DNA of 64,000 nucleotides from SHLQ01 sp964610745 (GCA_964610745.1 CAZSYL010000006.1:33501-97500); one strand, 5' to 3'; positions 8,760 to 17,446 are shown, counted from the first letter of the stretch. Made by a program: numbers and translations. Notes: generated from the letters alone by a model not told the origin.

Positions 8760-10349
8760 ATGCAGAACACTTTGCGACGGCGGCTGCTCTTTCTGCTTCT
8801 CGCCGCGCAAGTGGCGACCGTGCTTGCCCTCGTCCTCGTGAGCGGCCGATTCTCCAGCGCAGCCGAGGCGGACCACACGGCTCGCTTGCTTTCAGCCAAC
8901 GCGTCTGAATCTGCCGAAGCTATCCGGGCCCACCTCGAACCCGCCGAAGCACTCGTCGACCTGACGAGCAACCTGCTGATCTCGGGGGATCTCGAACGGG
9001 AGGCGCTGCAAGACACCTTCCACGAGGCCATCACCCGGACGCCACAGATGTCCGGTGCATTTCTTGCATCTCCCGACGGTGACTTTCTCTTCGTCAGCCG
9101 AGACGGCGATGACTTTCTACACAAGTACACGACCGTCGATGGACCGACCCGCAGCACCAGCTTCGAACTGCTCGATGAGGACGGCGAACTTCTCGATGCC
9201 TTCGAAGATCCTGACGACAACTTCGACCCAACCGTTCGACCCTGGTTCCTCGGGGCCGTCGAGACTCAGACCGAGGCGGTCTGGACCCAGCCCTACGTGT
9301 TCTTCACCTCCGGTGACCTCGGAATCACGGCATCTCGAGCTGTTGTTCGCAATGGAGAGCTCGTCGGGGTGGTCGGAGCCGACATTGCGCTCGGCGAACT
9401 CTCTGAATTTCTGAGAGAACTCGACACGTCCACCGACGGCGGGACGATTCTCGTCGATCGCAGAGGCACTGTCATTGCACACCCAAACGCAGATCTGCTC
9501 CGAGTGCCCGACGGTGAGGGCTTTCGAACGGTTTCAATTCTTGAACTCCAAGACTCGTACGCACAGAGCGCGACATCGACCTTGCTCAACGCCAACGCAG
9601 TCGCTGGCGTTCAAGACTTTGACGATGAGACGGCCGGTGAATCGCGCGTCGCGTTCGAGAATGTCGAATTCGGCAATGTTGACTGGACCCTCGGCGTCTA
9701 TGCCCCGAGCGGATCGATCGTCGCCGAACTCACCAACGCACGAGGCCAAGAACGGGCACTCACCGCGATCGTTGGCGTGCTGACGATTCTGCTGGTCCTT
9801 CTATTTGCACTGCCCGCAACCCGAGACATCGATGACCTGGAAGAAATCGCGTCGACCGACACGCTTACCGGCCTGCCGAATCGCCGCGTCATTCTCGACG
9901 ATGCTGTTGAATTGGCAGCCGCGAACGGTGAAAGAGCACTGGCGATGCTCGATATCGACCATTTCAAGCAGGTCAACCAAGAATACGGGCATCAGGTAGG
10001 TGATGAGGTATTGAAGGCGGTCGCGAGCCGGCTGAGTTCGGCCCTCCCAGAGGGCGCCGCAATCGGCCGCATCGGCGGGGAAGAGTTCCTCGTTCTTTTG
10101 CCCGATCACGACGAAGCACAGGCAACCACTACTGCGGAACGCCTCCGCTCAACGGTTCGCAATGTCCCGGTTGAGACCGGTGTAGGCACTGTCTCGGTGT
10201 CGGTAAGCATCGGTGTTGCTTCGGCCACCAGACCATCGAACCGGGACACGCTCGTGTCGATTGCAGACACTGCTCTTCGCGAAGCCAAGCGCTCAAGTCG
10301 AGACATGGTTGTGACAGAACGCCTCAACGAACAGACCGCAGTGGGATAG
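8760..10349 (+). CDS. Membrane diguanylate cyclase with extracytoplasmic sensor
   Basis: Protein of 529 aa that would make cyclic di-GMP from two GTP. It has an N-terminal membrane anchor (about residues 5-28) and a large extracytoplasmic dCache/PDC-type sensor (about 35-335), including the Cache-like 'DPTVRPWFLGAV' and 'VVGADIALGEL'. A second membrane segment follows near 340-360, then a GGDEF domain (about 368-525) with 'DTLTGLPNRR' and 'GRIGGEEFLVLL'. The GGEEF signature (about 439-443) is intact, so it should be active. I see no RxxD product-inhibition site immediately upstream. A GAGG RBS lies upstream of the ATG. It appears monocistronic and its ligand is unknown. Confidence 0.9.
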   Translation: MQNTLRRRLLFLLLAAQVATVLALVLVSGRFSSAAEADHTARLLSANASESAEAIRAHLEPAEALVDLTSNLLISGDLEREALQDTFHEAITRTPQMSGAFLASPDGDFLFVSRDGDDFLHKYTTVDGPTRSTSFELLDEDGELLDAFEDPDDNFDPTVRPWFLGAVETQTEAVWTQPYVFFTSGDLGITASRAVVRNGELVGVVGADIALGELSEFLRELDTSTDGGTILVDRRGTVIAHPNADLLRVPDGEGFRTVSILELQDSYAQSATSTLLNANAVAGVQDFDDETAGESRVAFENVEFGNVDWTLGVYAPSGSIVAELTNARGQERALTAIVGVLTILLVLLFALPATRDIDDLEEIASTDTLTGLPNRRVILDDAVELAAANGERALAMLDIDHFKQVNQEYGHQVGDEVLKAVASRLSSALPEGAAIGRIGGEEFLVLLPDHDEAQATTTAERLRSTVRNVPVETGVGTVSVSVSIGVASATRPSNRDTLVSIADTALREAKRSSRDMVVTERLNEQTAVG

Positions 10350-10430
10350 AGCATTCAGCAGCTTCTAAAGATCACGTGCGCAATGCCGATTCAGGAACGG
10401 TATTGAGCATTATTTCTACGAAGGAGCATC

Positions 10431-10826
10431 ATGGGTCTGGCAGAACGACGAGCGATTAAGAACTACAGCGAGTCCGACTATCCAAAGGTCAAGTCAAAGA
10501 TCGACGCAGTCGCGGGATTCGATGTCCCGTTCGATATTGCCTGGGACACTCTGGCAGAAGATGACTACGCCCATCTTCTCGAGGACTCCATCCCAAAGGT
10601 GTACTTCAACCCAGTCCTTGAAGCGTTCCGCGAGATCGCGATCGACGATATGGGCAAGGAAGCTCTCAAAGAAGGCATCAAGAGCGTCGTGATCCGCTGG
10701 ACCGGCGAAAAGCAGATCGCATTCGAAGATGGCGTGTTGACCATCGACCACAGCCCAATCTCGAACATCGACTACTGGGAACGACGCCGAGACGATATCC
10801 AGAAGGCACTCGAGGACGCTCTGTGA
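10431..10826 (+). CDS. Conserved unknown protein, paired with the next gene
   Basis: Soluble acidic protein of 131 aa that I do not recognise. A strong RBS (AAGGAG) precedes the ATG. Its pattern of helix, 'PFDIAWDTLAEDD', helix, then 'MGKEALKEGIKSVVI' and a short beta stretch 'FEDGVLTIDHSP' recurs in the C-terminal half of the next protein, so the two seem to share a domain. Its stop overlaps the next start (GTGA), so they are translationally coupled and may form a complex. No signal peptide or membrane segment is visible. Confidence 0.75.
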   Translation: MGLAERRAIKNYSESDYPKVKSKIDAVAGFDVPFDIAWDTLAEDDYAHLLEDSIPKVYFNPVLEAFREIAIDDMGKEALKEGIKSVVIRWTGEKQIAFEDGVLTIDHSPISNIDYWERRRDDIQKALEDAL

Positions 10827-11473
10827 GCCTTCGGCCCGATCTGATTCCAGATCTGGCGAGCCAACTGAAGCGTCTGGCCGAGCTCTCTGCTGACGACGAC
10901 AACGCCACCGATCAACTTCCGACCACCACCCTCATTCTGGACAACGGGATGGCGGTGAGTGGCCGGATATTTGCATCGGCGGCAGAGCGGGTATTGGTCG
11001 GTCAGGACACCGGAACCACCCTCACGACCATCCTGACGAGCACGATCGTCGCGATCAGCGTTGACAACGGACCTGATACGTCGTCGCTCTTTGGCTTGAC
11101 GAACCAACGAGACGGCGCAGTACCGACGCGCCTGGACTTGAAGAGGCGCCTCAAATCAGTCGCTGACAAACTCACCTCACGAGTTGGACACGAACTCACG
11201 ATCGACATGCCTTGGGACGACCTACCCGACGGCGATGTGGCCCGTAGTGACCTCGGTGGCCTTATCGACGACTTCGAGGCAGCTGTCGAGACCATTTCCA
11301 GCGACGGCCTCGGACTCGAAGCGCTCGGGTCGATCAGCGCAGTCACATTCCAAAAGGCCGACACGGTCGGCGTCGCGGTTAGTAGCGGCACGGTTGAGGT
11401 GTCCCTCAACCCACGTTCGGACCGAATTCTCGGTCCTACCGAGTTCCTCGCCGCACTCGAATCAGCCTTGTAG
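10823..11473 (+). CDS. Conserved unknown protein containing a copy of its neighbour's domain
   Basis: Protein of 216 aa of unknown function, GTG start overlapping the preceding stop. Residues about 30-85 are beta-rich ('TTTLILDNGMAVSGRIFASAAE'), like a small barrel. Residues about 100-215 resemble the whole of the upstream protein: 'HELTIDMPWDDLPDGD', then a helix, then 'LGLEALGSISAVTF' and 'VSSGTVEVSLNP', ending in a similar helix '..FLAALESAL'. The pair looks like domain duplication with an added N-terminal module. No catalytic motif is evident. Confidence 0.75.
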   Translation: MSLRPDLIPDLASQLKRLAELSADDDNATDQLPTTTLILDNGMAVSGRIFASAAERVLVGQDTGTTLTTILTSTIVAISVDNGPDTSSLFGLTNQRDGAVPTRLDLKRRLKSVADKLTSRVGHELTIDMPWDDLPDGDVARSDLGGLIDDFEAAVETISSDGLGLEALGSISAVTFQKADTVGVAVSSGTVEVSLNPRSDRILGPTEFLAALESAL

Positions 11474-11543
11474 CAGCGGCCGAGGCTCATTATCCACCGA
11501 ACCTGTCCTAGGATGGCAGAACACGACTCACGGGAGATCTCTC

Positions 11544-11996
11544 ATGGACCGCCAGCACGCACTTGCAGCGAAGGACGCAATCCTCAACGCACCAGTTATC
11601 AGGCGTGCTGACGAGCAGGTTGACGAGACCTTCGTTCCCGCAGCACAGTCACGTCTGCTGAACGGCATTCTCGGAGCAGCGTGGGCGTTCCAACTCGTAA
11701 CTATCTTTACCTTTGTCGCCCCCACCGGACCTCGCGAGGATGTGCCTTCGTTGTTGTTCGGCTTCGCAGTCGGTCTCGATCTCGTCCTCTTTTTCTCGAT
11801 GGTGACCGTGATCGCCTTTGCTGCAAAGAACTCGAATCGCACCGCGCCGTTGTCGTTCGCAATCGCTGCCGGGACGATGGTCTTTGCCGCTCTCTGCGGA
11901 CTCGCTGGCCACCCGGCTTCGACATGGCTCACCGATGTTGCATTCGGAGCGGTCGTGGCAGCGGGCAGCGTTGCCGTGTTTGCTCGTCGCTCATAA
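11544..11996 (+). CDS. Small integral membrane protein, unknown
   Basis: Protein of 150 aa starting at the ATG at 11544 behind a GGGAGA RBS. The frame is open further upstream, but that region is a shadow of the preceding gene. A polar N-terminus (about 40 aa) is followed by four hydrophobic helices ('LLNGILGAAWAFQLVTIFTF', 'LLFGFAVGLDLVLFFSMVTV', 'PLSFAIAAGTMVFAALCG', 'VAFGAVVAAGSVAVFA'). It ends with a short basic tail. I recognise no family. Confidence 0.7.
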   Translation: MDRQHALAAKDAILNAPVIRRADEQVDETFVPAAQSRLLNGILGAAWAFQLVTIFTFVAPTGPREDVPSLLFGFAVGLDLVLFFSMVTVIAFAAKNSNRTAPLSFAIAAGTMVFAALCGLAGHPASTWLTDVAFGAVVAAGSVAVFARRS

Positions 11997-12010
11997 GTCG
12001 GATTCGTCCA

Positions 12011-12100
12011 GTGAGAAAGCGAACTGTCCTCATGGTGGCTCTTTTGTTGAGCACCATCGTGGGGGCCAGTCTGATCCAATTCGTATTGCTCGCCAGCTGA
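12011..12100 (+). CDS. Possible 29-residue single-helix membrane peptide
   Basis: Short frame from GTG: three basic residues after the start, then one hydrophobic helix ('LMVALLLSTIVGASLIQFVL') and stop. It begins 14 bp after the preceding membrane protein on the same strand. The basic-then-hydrophobic layout is what a small membrane peptide would show, but there is no clear RBS and the length is within chance expectation. Confidence 0.3.
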   Translation: MRKRTVLMVALLLSTIVGASLIQFVLLAS

Positions 12101-12126
12101 CCCGGTCGTAGAGCGCGCAGTCGCGA

Positions 12127-12681
12127 CTAGTGCGCTGGTGCTTCACGTCGGTCACTGCTGGCTTCGATGTCGACCGACGGATCTTGTTGAGCGAGCGGGT
12201 CATCATCAGCGCTCACGTGCGGCCTGGTGACCAGTTCGATCACGAACAAGCCAACAACCAGACCAAGACAAATTCCACCGACGTTGGCCAGGACATCGTT
12301 GAGGTCGAAATTGCGTCCGCCGACAAACAATTGCCGGTATTCGTCCGCTGCACCGACGGCGAAGACGACGAACGCCGCGCCAACAGCGCGGACCCGCTCA
12401 CGAAGAAGCAGTGAAATCCCAAAGACGATGGCCCCGTAGACGACGAAGTGGCCAATCTTGTCACCGTGGGGAAACGCTTGAAGTAGGAATCGAACCGGAC
12501 CGAAGCTGCGACCCCCAAAGCCGGTACCCCAGATGAGAAGTGCCGACGCGACGACGAGAATTACCTGGCCTGACCGCTTGGAGGCGCCACCGATGGCGTG
12601 GGAGTACTTGGTCACCGCCGAGGTATCGGACCATTTTGCACGTACCTCAAGCACATCTGGGTAAGACTTCGCTCCGGGCAC
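12127..12681 (-). CDS. VanZ-like membrane protein
   Basis: Protein of about 184 aa with four membrane helices. The VanZ-type signature is visible as 'PHGDKIGHFVVYGAIVFGISLLLR', 'ADEYRQLFVGGRNFDLNDVLANVGGICLG'. It has a charged C-terminal tail of about 35 aa. The start is uncertain: the frame is open to 12816, inside the sigma-factor gene. I prefer the GTG at 12681, which leaves 34 bp after that gene's stop. The VanZ family is linked to teicoplanin resistance in enterococci, but most bacterial members have no known role. Confidence 0.72.
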   Translation of the reverse strand: MPGAKSYPDVLEVRAKWSDTSAVTKYSHAIGGASKRSGQVILVVASALLIWGTGFGGRSFGPVRFLLQAFPHGDKIGHFVVYGAIVFGISLLLRERVRAVGAAFVVFAVGAADEYRQLFVGGRNFDLNDVLANVGGICLGLVVGLFVIELVTRPHVSADDDPLAQQDPSVDIEASSDRREAPAH

Positions 12682-12715
12682 AGCACGACAACAACCAAAG
12701 CTCGAATGACGACCG

Positions 12716-14398
12716 CTAGCCGAGCGTGATACCTCCAATCGGGCAGGCCGTGGCCTCCACCATGAGCGCTTCAGTCGTCGAAGCGCCCCCATCGTCGGTG
12801 ACGACAATTGTCGCAATCTTGGTTCCGGGACTTACCCAGAGGCCAATGCGTCCGGCCCAGACCGGAGCGCCCGCCGTCGGCGTGAGCGCGGTCGTGGTGG
12901 TTGTCCCAACACCAGAATCCCACTCCACCACCACCGATACGACCTCACCGTCGGGATCGATCGCTTCGACGAGGACGCTCACAAAGTCACCTTGACAGGT
13001 CCCGGCGAAGACCTCGACCGTGGCAGATCGAGGCGCCACCTGCACGATGATCGGAGCTTGGTTCACCGGTGGTGGGTCGGTGGGGTCAGGTGGATCGACC
13101 GGCGGGTCGGTGGGGCCGGGTGGGTCGACCGGTGGATCGGTGACTACAGGAGCGGTCGTGGTAGTGGTGGTCGTTGTTGTTTCAGTCGTCGTTGTTGTTT
13201 CAGTCGTCGTCGTGGGTGCAAAGGTGCTCGTGCTCGTGGTCTCTGGCGGCACGACGGTCACCGTGGTCGGGGCGCTCTCCACCGGAGCGAATGGCAGATC
13301 ACTCGTCGGAGCGACATCCGCGGGAGTCACGGTGTCTGGGGTGTCCAATGCAGTTGCGATTTCGGCAGATGCCACGGAGTCGACGGTGTTTGGGTTGCCC
13401 GCAATGGCCCACAACCCGAACGCGACGACCAACGCAATAGCTACGAGCGCTATGCCAGCACGCGCCAAGACCCCGCCCCGACGCGACCGTTCCGCAATTG
13501 GCTCCGGGAAACCATCGCCATTCCAGTTCCACGCCCGAGTTTCCAAATCTGAGCTGGAGCCCGAAGTGATACCACTCGAGCTGTCGGTGGGCGGGTTCGC
13601 TCCGCCAGCGCCCAGTTCTGTGCTCATCTTCTCGATCGTTGCACCACGCAGGCCCGCTGGAACAGCAAGAACCGGAACCACTCCGAATGACACGCCCGAC
13701 GCCAACGCCACGGTCTGTGTTTCTTCGCAAACCTCACACGATTTCACATGCCGGGTTACTTTCGACCGGATATCCAGCGTGAACGTTCCATCCCAATCGG
13801 CAAGCAACTCGTCGAGCTCAGAACACTCCTCACGACCCATCCGTGCCACCAGCAGACTTCCGAGCGACGCCGCTATCCGATCCTTGGCGCGCGACAACAG
13901 AACGTAAGCATGGCTTTCCTTTACTCCCAGCGCGTCGCCCAGTTCGATGCCGACGAGTCCATGACGAACATGCAGCTCGAGCACCTCCTGATCACGCACA
14001 GACAAGCCGTTAGATGCATCCCACAGCTGTGCAGCTGCATCGGCCCGAAGAAGATCGGCATCAGGAGCGTCTTCATTCGACTCAACGAGATCCATCCCGT
14101 CACCACCCACAGCCTTGGCCGCCGCCTTGCCACTGACGACGATCTGGTTGCGCGCAATGGCAAATAGCCACGACCGCAACTTCGCCGGCTCGCGCAACTG
14201 CGCCAAGCGAGTCGACGCCCGCACAAAAGTGTCCTGCATTGCATCGGCCGCATCGGCATCGTTTCGAAGCCGAGATCGACAAAAACTGTATATATGGTCC
14301 GCGTACCGGTCGTAGATCTCCGCCACGGCAGATTGCTCGCCAGCCAAAGCACGCCGCACCAGCTCCGCGTCGTCCGCGGACGTCATCAAGTTGTTCAT
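12716..14398 (-). CDS. ECF sigma factor fused to zinc finger, membrane helix and extracellular domain
   Basis: Single polypeptide (560 aa from the ATG at 14398, behind a GAGCGGGA RBS). Region 2 is at about 24-88 ('DAADAMQDTFVRA', 'LRSWLFAIARNQ') and region 4 at about 130-180 ('LSVRDQEVLELHV', 'LSRAKDRI'). An anti-sigma-type zinc finger follows, His217-x3-Cys221-x2-Cys224. One transmembrane helix lies at about 313-335. Outside are a Thr-rich stretch (385-420), a Pro/Asp repeat region (420-447) and a beta-rich domain with two Cys (about 450-555). The layout suggests a sigma factor held at the membrane and released by proteolysis, carrying its own anti-sigma module. Actinobacterial ECF groups with fused membrane domains are known; the signal here is unknown. 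Confidence 0.82.
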   Translation of the reverse strand: MNNLMTSADDAELVRRALAGEQSAVAEIYDRYADHIYSFCRSRLRNDADAADAMQDTFVRASTRLAQLREPAKLRSWLFAIARNQIVVSGKAAAKAVGGDGMDLVESNEDAPDADLLRADAAAQLWDASNGLSVRDQEVLELHVRHGLVGIELGDALGVKESHAYVLLSRAKDRIAASLGSLLVARMGREECSELDELLADWDGTFTLDIRSKVTRHVKSCEVCEETQTVALASGVSFGVVPVLAVPAGLRGATIEKMSTELGAGGANPPTDSSSGITSGSSSDLETRAWNWNGDGFPEPIAERSRRGGVLARAGIALVAIALVVAFGLWAIAGNPNTVDSVASAEIATALDTPDTVTPADVAPTSDLPFAPVESAPTTVTVVPPETTSTSTFAPTTTTETTTTTETTTTTTTTTAPVVTDPPVDPPGPTDPPVDPPDPTDPPPVNQAPIIVQVAPRSATVEVFAGTCQGDFVSVLVEAIDPDGEVVSVVVEWDSGVGTTTTTALTPTAGAPVWAGRIGLWVSPGTKIATIVVTDDGGASTTEALMVEATACPIGGITLG

Positions 14399-14472
14399 TC
14401 CCGCTCTTCTCTTCGTTTCCATTGTGGACAATGTGGAGGACATCGCAAACCCGTGACCGCAGTGACGCGCCG

Positions 14473-14499
14473 CTGGGGCGACCGGATTGGTCGCCCCAG
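14473..14499 (-). terminator. Hairpin between secreted protein and sigma-factor genes
   Basis: Perfect 11-bp inverted repeat, CTGGGGCGACC (14473-14483) and GGTCGCCCCAG (14489-14499), around the loop GGATT. It lies after the stop of the secreted protein and before the sigma-factor start on the same strand. No U tract follows, so it is either an actinobacterial U-less terminator or an operator. Confidence 0.55.
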
Positions 14500-14539
14500 T
14501 GGGTCACGGTGTCGTTGTTTTGCAACCCCTGCTGAAGGA

Positions 14540-15601
14540 TCATGCCGCAACGACCTGGTCCCGGCGGCTGGCGTAAGCAACAGCTGCTGCAAGGAGTAGC
14601 AAGAGGAGGCTGAACCCGCCGACGGCCATCTTGTTAACCGACAACCCAGAACCGCTCTGGTCGTTCTGGTCGAGGCTCACCGCAATCGACTCATCCTCAT
14701 CTTCAGCGCCCTCGGCATCGCCGGCATCGGTTTCTGAGCCATCGACTTCTGAGTCATCGATTGCGAGGGGCTGATCGCCCGTCGTCTCATCGACCGGAAC
14801 CGCAGTGTCCGGAACCTCATCGACCGGGACCGCAGTATCCGGAGTGGTCGGGGTCGGCACCGGGGTGCTGCTCGATGGAGTTGGGGTTTCAGGCGTTGCG
14901 GGACCGGCGGGAGGAGTGACCTCTTCAGCTGGCTCCTCTGCGCACTCAAAGGTGAACGACTCGGTGCCAAGGTCGACACCGTCAGACTTGACCGTGAAGT
15001 CAACCGTTTCGCCAGGGTCGACGGCAAGAAGCCAGTCGATCGAAGTGTGCGCAGCGACCTGTTGAGGTACGTATGGCACAGCTCCGTAGCTCACACCCAT
15101 GCTGGCGACGTCATCACCGTTGTTGATCAAACGAGCGTGAGCCTGGCCGCTTTCACATCCGGTGAGCAGCTGATAGCTGGGGTCGGGGAGCAGGCAGTCA
15201 CGAGTAATGTCTTCGTCCAGTATTGCTGTCGTGCCATTGAGGATCTCTACCGCTGCGGATTGATTCTCGGCGAGCGAGAAATCGACAGCGTATGTCGCAC
15301 CTGGCCCGGTGTTGTCCGAGCCAATGATGCTGCCATCGACACTGATCGTGATCGACTGAAAGTTGCCCGTTGGGTTGTCGACCCGAGCCGTTGCCGCCTC
15401 GGCCGTACAGCTGACCTCGACTGAGCCGGACGGTGTGAGCGGCACGGCGATGATGCCATCGATATCGAACGGTGGCTCCGGATCTGGTTCGAACCCGGGG
15501 TTTTCGAACCCGTCGATTGCCCCGACGGGACTCGCCGCAAGTGCGAACACTGCGGACACCATTGCGATGGCGATGAGGAACTTCTTCGTGAAACCAAACA
15601 T
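14540..15601 (-). CDS. Secreted surface protein with C-terminal membrane anchor
   Basis: Protein of 353 aa. A clear signal peptide (residues about 1-28, 'AIAMVSAVFALAASPVGA') precedes two beta-rich repeats of about 90 residues, each with Cys pairs. The first contains 'VEVSCTAEAATARVDNPTG' and the second 'LTGCESGQAHARLINNGDD'. Next are a Pro/Thr/Ser-rich stalk (about 225-300), an acidic segment, one hydrophobic helix and the short basic end 'SRRDQVVAA'. There is no LPXTG. This is an anchored cell-surface protein of unknown function. It has a good GGAGAAGAAG RBS and lies directly upstream of the membrane-bound sigma factor, which may sense or regulate it (inference). Confidence 0.75.
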   Translation of the reverse strand: MFGFTKKFLIAIAMVSAVFALAASPVGAIDGFENPGFEPDPEPPFDIDGIIAVPLTPSGSVEVSCTAEAATARVDNPTGNFQSITISVDGSIIGSDNTGPGATYAVDFSLAENQSAAVEILNGTTAILDEDITRDCLLPDPSYQLLTGCESGQAHARLINNGDDVASMGVSYGAVPYVPQQVAAHTSIDWLLAVDPGETVDFTVKSDGVDLGTESFTFECAEEPAEEVTPPAGPATPETPTPSSSTPVPTPTTPDTAVPVDEVPDTAVPVDETTGDQPLAIDDSEVDGSETDAGDAEGAEDEDESIAVSLDQNDQSGSGLSVNKMAVGGFSLLLLLLAAAVAYASRRDQVVAA

Positions 15602-15681
15602 GTCTTCTTCTCCGTATCTCGTGCTACTTGCACGTTGTTGACACAGAGGAGATGTCCGACAGCGCCGATCCTTACACCCCG

Positions 15682-15699
15682 TCTCAGAAATTTCTGAGA
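15682..15699. promoter_or_regulatory. Perfect 18-bp palindrome upstream of the surface-protein gene
   Basis: TCTCAGAAATTTCTGAGA, about 80 bp upstream of the surface protein's start codon. On the + strand it is followed by a T-rich tract but no + strand gene precedes it, so an operator is more likely than a terminator. The first 12 bases recur at 26311-26322, upstream of another membrane protein gene. Confidence 0.45.
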
Positions 15700-15785
15700 T
15701 TTATTTTTACGGCCACTGTTTGGACGTGCCCTGACCAGGAAACCACGTTCGAACGAGTCCGTTTATCAGGCTTGGTCGAGCGACG

Positions 15786-16622
15786 TCATCGCTGAAGAAC
15801 GCATCGATTTCGAATCTCACCGATGCCTTCGATCGTGATAACCAGCTCGTCGCCATCGGCGAGCCATTCCGGTGGGGTGCGTGCTGCTCCGACGCCTCCG
15901 GGAGTGCCAGTGGCGATGAGGTCGCCGGGCAACAACGTGATCGCTTTTGAAATCTCGGAGACGAGACCGACGACGTCAAACACCAATTGATCGGTGTTTG
16001 AAGCTTGCTTGACCACGCCGTTGACGGCTGCCGAAATAGCCAGACCGCTCCCATTGCCGAGCTCATCGGTCGTGGTCATGACCGGACCGAGGGCCGAGGC
16101 CTTCTCGAACGTCTTACCCATGAGGTACTGCGTTGTTCGTTTTTGCCAGTCCCGCACCGAAAAGTCGTTGAACACGGTGTACCCCGCGACATGGTCGATC
16201 GCGTCGTCGACGGAAATGTCGCGCCCAGATGTACCGATGACAACGCACAGTTCAGCTTCGGCGTCATTATTCACTGACACATCGGCGCGTGGTAGCTGCA
16301 GATCATCGTTTGCGCCGATCAGCGAACCGCTGTATTTCGCGAAGCAGGTCGGAAACTCTGGCGTCTCGGCCTTCATTTCGGCGATGTGGTCGGCGTAGTT
16401 CAGACCCACACAGATAATTTTGTCCGGGTTGGTCACAAGAGGAGCCCAGTCGGCGGTCGCACGTTCGACTCGTTCGCCGTTCAAATGCTCGACATCGCTC
16501 GGCGTAGCGGTGACAAGAAGCTGACCTACATCATCAGCGTCGAGCAGGACGAGCTCGTCGCCATCTACCCGGACTGCTCGCGTGCTGTCGCTGCCGTCGA
16601 TTCGAATCGTTCCAAGTTGCAT
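15786..16622 (-). CDS. Fumarylacetoacetate hydrolase-family protein
   Basis: Protein of 278 aa with an FAH C-terminal domain (about residues 70-275). Family signatures are 'IICVGLNYADHIAEMK', the metal-binding stretch 'NNDAEAELCVVIG', 'GYTVFNDFSVRDWQ' and 'LLPGDLIATGTPGGVG'. Most such bacterial proteins are 2-hydroxyhepta-2,4-dienedioate isomerase/acylpyruvase-type hydrolases; the exact substrate is not evident. Its 5' end overlaps the upstream membrane protein gene by 58 bp. It is the last of three same-strand genes (17865 to 15786). Confidence 0.85.
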   Translation of the reverse strand: MQLGTIRIDGSDSTRAVRVDGDELVLLDADDVGQLLVTATPSDVEHLNGERVERATADWAPLVTNPDKIICVGLNYADHIAEMKAETPEFPTCFAKYSGSLIGANDDLQLPRADVSVNNDAEAELCVVIGTSGRDISVDDAIDHVAGYTVFNDFSVRDWQKRTTQYLMGKTFEKASALGPVMTTTDELGNGSGLAISAAVNGVVKQASNTDQLVFDVVGLVSEISKAITLLPGDLIATGTPGGVGAARTPPEWLADGDELVITIEGIGEIRNRCVLQR

Positions 16623-17446
16623 GACGCCACCTTATTACCAGGTGGGCAGAGCAGGAGGGGAACGAACGCCACGCCGAAGAGCGGCCAATGGAAGACGACA
16701 AACATCGTTACCGCAATCACGACATGCATCACCCACGCCGAAATAGACCAGATCCACGCAGCGCGCCGACTGAGCAGCGCAAGTGGGGCGCCGAGCTCGA
16801 TCAAAAGAACGGCAACGGCGAGAGGAATGGACGCCCAGCGCAGGTCGAGCAGCCATTCAGCAACCGGTGAGGGAGTGCCCCCGAGGACCTCGAAGCGAGT
16901 AGCGGAGAAGGCGATCTGTCGTTCGAGTGCGCCTTCGGCGATCCAGTCGATTCCGCCAATGCGAAGCTTTGCAATTCCAGCCAGTACATAGGTGACGATC
17001 GTGATCAACGATGCGAGCCGCATCCCCCAACCAGCGCGTATGGCGTTGAACCGCGTGCCCGCCGCCCCGAGGACGAGAAGGTGAAGAGCCGGAAGAATGT
17101 CAAACCAGAGAATCTGTCCTCCCGACGAACGGTGCGTGAACAGGACCAGAGCTGCAATCGCTCCCAACGGGGTCACTGTGCGCAGAAATTGCAGCGGCCG
17201 TAGCAAACCAGCAGCCCCGACGAGAGCGACTGCCCAAAGTGCCCACAGCGCAGACTGCGAAAAGGCTCCACCTCGCCAAAAGAGGACACCCACCGGCCTC
17301 CATGACCCGACCGAAGAGGTCAACACCGGCGCTCGAACAAGCAGGTAAAGCGCCAACACCGCACCGGACCACTCACGCCAGCGGATGAAGTCGCGCTCGG
17401 CCGCTGGCGGGGTCAGCCAACCAACCGCGGTCATTGCACGTTGCAT
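16565..17446 (-). CDS. HTTM-like (VKGC-related) membrane protein
   Basis: Integral membrane protein of 293 aa with about eight helices, including 'GAIAALVLFTHRSS', 'LASLITIVTYVLAGIAKLRIGG' and 'WIWSISAWVMHVVIAVTMFVVFHWPLFGV'. The layout 'Y..AG..K' followed by 'E...' and 'H' resembles the HTTM domain shared with vitamin K-dependent gamma-carboxylases, though no activity can be claimed. A GAGGT RBS supports the ATG at 17446; an internal ATG at 17434 would overlap the upstream stop as ATGA and is also credible. It is coupled to the next upstream protein, suggesting a joint function. Confidence 0.7.
   Translation of the reverse strand: MQRAMTAVGWLTPPAAERDFIRWREWSGAVLALYLLVRAPVLTSSVGSWRPVGVLFWRGGAFSQSALWALWAVALVGAAGLLRPLQFLRTVTPLGAIAALVLFTHRSSGGQILWFDILPALHLLVLGAAGTRFNAIRAGWGMRLASLITIVTYVLAGIAKLRIGGIDWIAEGALERQIAFSATRFEVLGGTPSPVAEWLLDLRWASIPLAVAVLLIELGAPLALLSRRAAWIWSISAWVMHVVIAVTMFVVFHWPLFGVAFVPLLLCPPGNKVASCNLERFESTAATAREQSG

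Noticed and set aside
11184..11543. N-terminal extension of the 150-aa membrane protein
   Set aside because: This stretch lies fully inside the preceding gene in another frame and has no protein-like features; the ATG at 11544 has its own RBS.
12992..13907. Val/Thr-rich + strand reading frames
   Set aside because: They are the complement of the Thr/Pro-rich stalk of the sigma-factor gene; low-complexity DNA leaves several frames open.
14999..15424. Long open frames on the + strand opposite the secreted protein
   Set aside because: They are antisense shadows with no RBS and no protein-like features.
15682..15720. Intrinsic terminator on the + strand (palindrome plus T-rich tract)
   Set aside because: No + strand gene precedes it, so an operator for the minus-strand surface-protein gene is more sensible.
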